A stretch of 8,972 nt of DNA. It comes from an uncultured Clostridia bacterium (GTDB lineage Bacteria; Bacillota; Clostridia; Oscillospirales; Oscillospiraceae). A model generated the notes under the pieces. That model saw only the letters and a program-made list of their open reading frames with translations. It did not search any database and had not been told where the DNA came from. The stretch covers positions 1 through 8,972 of the forward strand of contig CAMHER010000067.1 in assembly GCA_946184215.1 (NCBI GenBank), given 5' to 3'. Every line of letters begins with the position of its first letter. Position 1 is the stretch's first letter. The position numbers and the translations under genes are program-made. Positions 7,809-8,972 of this stretch are shown here, piece by piece.

Positions 7809-7848
7809 AATCCGGACTGCCGCAAATCTGCGGCAGTCCGGATTTTAT
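7805..7848. terminator. Bidirectional terminator between convergent operons
   Basis: A perfect 20-bp inverted repeat (7805-7824 with 7829-7848) has a 4-nt AATC loop, a GC-rich core and A/T-rich ends. It gives a T-run after the hairpin on both strands (7843-7846 on plus, 7807-7810 read on minus). It serves rqcH from the left and the PAP2/unknown operon from the right. The rqcH TAA (7806-7808) is part of the stem. Confidence 0.92.
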
Positions 7849-7855
7849 AAAAGAG

Positions 7856-8251
7856 TCAACGAAAGCTCGGCTTCTTCCCGCCGGGAGGCGGCACGTAGCC
7901 CACCGCCATATCCGGGGCAACTTCACGCAAACGTGCCAGGGCGTCGTCAGCCTCTTTTTCCTTGTTGAAGATCAGATTGGCGAACTCCTTCTCTTCATGC
8001 ACAAGGATCAGCCGGTAGTAGTAGATCGGAGGGCTGTCGTCCGGCTGCGTCTCACTGATGCGGATAAAGGCACGCTCGATATATTCATAGGGGACATAGT
8101 ACTTTCTCCCCAGATCTCGATAATAGAAGCAGAGCTTTCCGAAGCGGACGCGTCCGATGGCAGGCGCCTCGTTATAATCATTCGTATGCTCGTCGTCGGA
8201 GATGACTTTCCTGTCAACACCGCGCAGCCTTACTTTTCCCCAGCCGAACAT
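7856..8251 (-). CDS. Conserved-looking hypothetical protein, 131 aa, possible PH-like fold
   Basis: I do not recognise this protein with confidence. It has 131 residues, is soluble and charged, and has no signal peptide or membrane segment. An N-terminal part (1-30) is rich in Asp, Glu and Arg. It is followed by alternating beta-like stretches (VRFGKLCFYYRD; YYVPYEYIERAFIRISE; YYYRLILVHEEKEFANLIF), then a helix-like segment (about 97-112) and a short Pro-Gly-Lys tail. Several strands followed by one C-terminal helix recall small bacterial PH-like domains, but this is inference from pattern only. The ATG at 8251 has AGGGGG (8259-8264 on minus) 7 nt upstream. The start lies 22 nt inside the end of the PAP2 gene, implying translational coupling and perhaps a shared role at the membrane. 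The gene ends just before the shared terminator. Confidence 0.8.
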   Translation of the reverse strand: MFGWGKVRLRGVDRKVISDDEHTNDYNEAPAIGRVRFGKLCFYYRDLGRKYYVPYEYIERAFIRISETQPDDSPPIYYYRLILVHEEKEFANLIFNKEKEADDALARLREVAPDMAVGYVPPPGGKKPSFR

Positions 8252-8880
8252 TCGTGCGCCCCCTTTTTCTGTTTGATAAAATTCATCTCATACCATTTGG
8301 CGGGAAGGTGCGAGGCGATGATCACCGCGCAGCATCCGGCGAGCGTACCCACCAGGAATCCGGCCAGAACGTCAGAGGGAAAATGAACGCAGAGATAGAT
8401 CCGCGCCACCGCCATGGCAAGCCCGAACAGCAGGGCCGTCCAGCTGATTCGCTTTCTCCCGATCAAAAAGACAGGAACACAGGCGCCGAAAGCGGCGGTC
8501 GTGTGTCCGGAGGGAAAGCTCTTGTCGCTCTCCGTATGCATGCCGACAAGCTGCCAGAACTGATAATAGATGCTGCTCTCGTCGGCATATGGCCTGGCCC
8601 GGGCGATAAGCACCTTCAGGCAGCAGTTCGTCACCAGCGCACCGAGCGCAAGGCCGAGACACATGGCCGTTCCAAAACGCCGCGTCGGCCTGTAAAAGGT
8701 CAAAAGCAGGCTCAGTAGGATCAGAAAGGCGCCGCCCTTGCCGAGCAGTGAAATAAATTCAAAGAACGGGGTGAAGAAGCCTCCTCCGATCTCGTATAAA
8801 TGATGGATCGCCGTTGTGATCGCTGCGTCAAAACCGGCAAAGGTGGAGTTAATCCACAGTGCCGAGGCTGTTTCCGTCAT
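8230..8880 (-). CDS. PAP2-superfamily membrane phosphatase
   Basis: A 216-residue type-2 phosphatidic acid phosphatase family protein with about five or six hydrophobic segments. It probably dephosphorylates a lipid phosphate or pyrophosphate with the active site facing outward. All three family motifs are seen: Lys89-X6-Arg96-Pro97; PSGH at 123-126 with the acid/base His126; and Arg160-X5-His166-X3-Asp170, with nucleophile His166. The third motif normally begins Ser-Arg, but here it is Ala159-Arg160. Substrate could be undecaprenyl pyrophosphate (BcrC/PgpB-like), phosphatidylglycerol phosphate or another lipid; sequence alone does not decide. The ATG at 8880 has GAAAGGA (8891-8897 on minus) at normal distance and a promoter upstream. 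It is first in a two-gene operon with the overlapping unknown gene. Confidence 0.92.
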   Translation of the reverse strand: MTETASALWINSTFAGFDAAITTAIHHLYEIGGGFFTPFFEFISLLGKGGAFLILLSLLLTFYRPTRRFGTAMCLGLALGALVTNCCLKVLIARARPYADESSIYYQFWQLVGMHTESDKSFPSGHTTAAFGACVPVFLIGRKRISWTALLFGLAMAVARIYLCVHFPSDVLAGFLVGTLAGCCAVIIASHLPAKWYEMNFIKQKKGAHECSAGEK

Positions 8881-8895
8881 GATAAAGGGATCCTT

Positions 8896-8925
8896 TCACA
8901 GATATTGTGACGCTATTTTATCACA
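8896..8925. promoter_or_regulatory. Alternating TCACA/TGTGA half-sites around the -10 box (possible operator)
   Basis: On the plus strand TCACA (8896-8900), TGTGA (8906-8910) and TCACA (8921-8925) alternate. The first pair has a 5-nt spacer. The second pair has a 10-nt spacer that contains the -10 box of the PAP2 promoter. A repressor site is possible; the first pair could also form a small RNA hairpin touching the ribosome binding site. No regulator family is identified. Confidence 0.3.
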
Positions 8926-8943
8926 TGACCCTGCGGCTGTCCA
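8915..8943 (-). promoter_or_regulatory. Sigma-A promoter of the PAP2/unknown operon
   Basis: Read on the minus strand, TGGACA (8943-8938), a 17-bp spacer and TAAAAT (8920-8915) preceded by TGA form a near-consensus extended -10 promoter. It lies 35 nt before the PAP2 start, and no competing gene lies in between. Confidence 0.75.
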
Positions 8944-8972
8944 CTAAAATGCAACAGAAGAGAAGGGAAAAA

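Noticed and set aside
8960..8967. GAGAAGGG, identical to the B. subtilis SpoIIIE recognition octamer
   Set aside because: A single copy in about 9 kb on both strands is compatible with chance (about 0.3 expected), and the octamer used by this organism is unknown.
1..8972. Search for CRISPR repeats, tRNA/rRNA genes, insertion sequences or defence genes
   Set aside because: No tandem or spaced repeats, no transposase-like protein and no cloverleaf-like or rRNA-like stretch was seen; nearly all bases are in housekeeping genes.

Overview
The window looks like chromosomal DNA of an anaerobic, fairly GC-rich member of the Clostridia (Firmicutes/Bacillota). The evidence is the end of an Rnf ferredoxin:NAD+ oxidoreductase operon together with four genes typical of Firmicutes: the ClpP-fold protein TepA, a SpoIIIE/FtsK translocase, Mini-ribonuclease III and an NFACT-family RqcH. 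The genus cannot be read from the sequence. An Oscillospirales- or Christensenellales-like source is a guess from composition only.

Layout, plus strand. (1) Positions 1-1265 hold the 3' part of rnfA and all of rnfB, closed by a strong hairpin terminator at about 1281-1311. (2) Positions 1352-5617 hold tepA (TTG start), uppP and ftsK. A good extended -10 promoter lies just before uppP, and a terminator at 5619-5647 follows ftsK. (3) Positions 5669-7808 hold mrnC and rqcH, 16 nt apart and surely cotranscribed.

Layout, minus strand. A small operon runs leftward from a well-formed promoter at about 8915-8943. It encodes a PAP2-type membrane phosphatase (8230-8880) and then, overlapping it by 22 nt, a 131-residue protein I do not recognise (7856-8251). 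It converges on rqcH, and both operons share a perfect 20-bp bidirectional terminator hairpin at 7805-7848.

Functionally the window is mostly housekeeping: energy conservation at the membrane (Rnf), cell-wall lipid-carrier recycling (UppP, perhaps also the PAP2 enzyme), chromosome translocation at the septum (FtsK), 23S rRNA maturation (Mini-III) and rescue of stalled 50S subunits (RqcH).

I found no mobile element, CRISPR array, tRNA, rRNA or defence system, and no stretch over 300 bases without a gene. I do not see a clearly new system. The points most worth a second look are a Glu in place of the functional Asp of the RqcH 'DR' motif, the unknown protein coupled to the PAP2 gene, three alternating TCACA/TGTGA half-sites around that operon's -10 box, and two terminators that leave almost no room for a promoter before the next gene.
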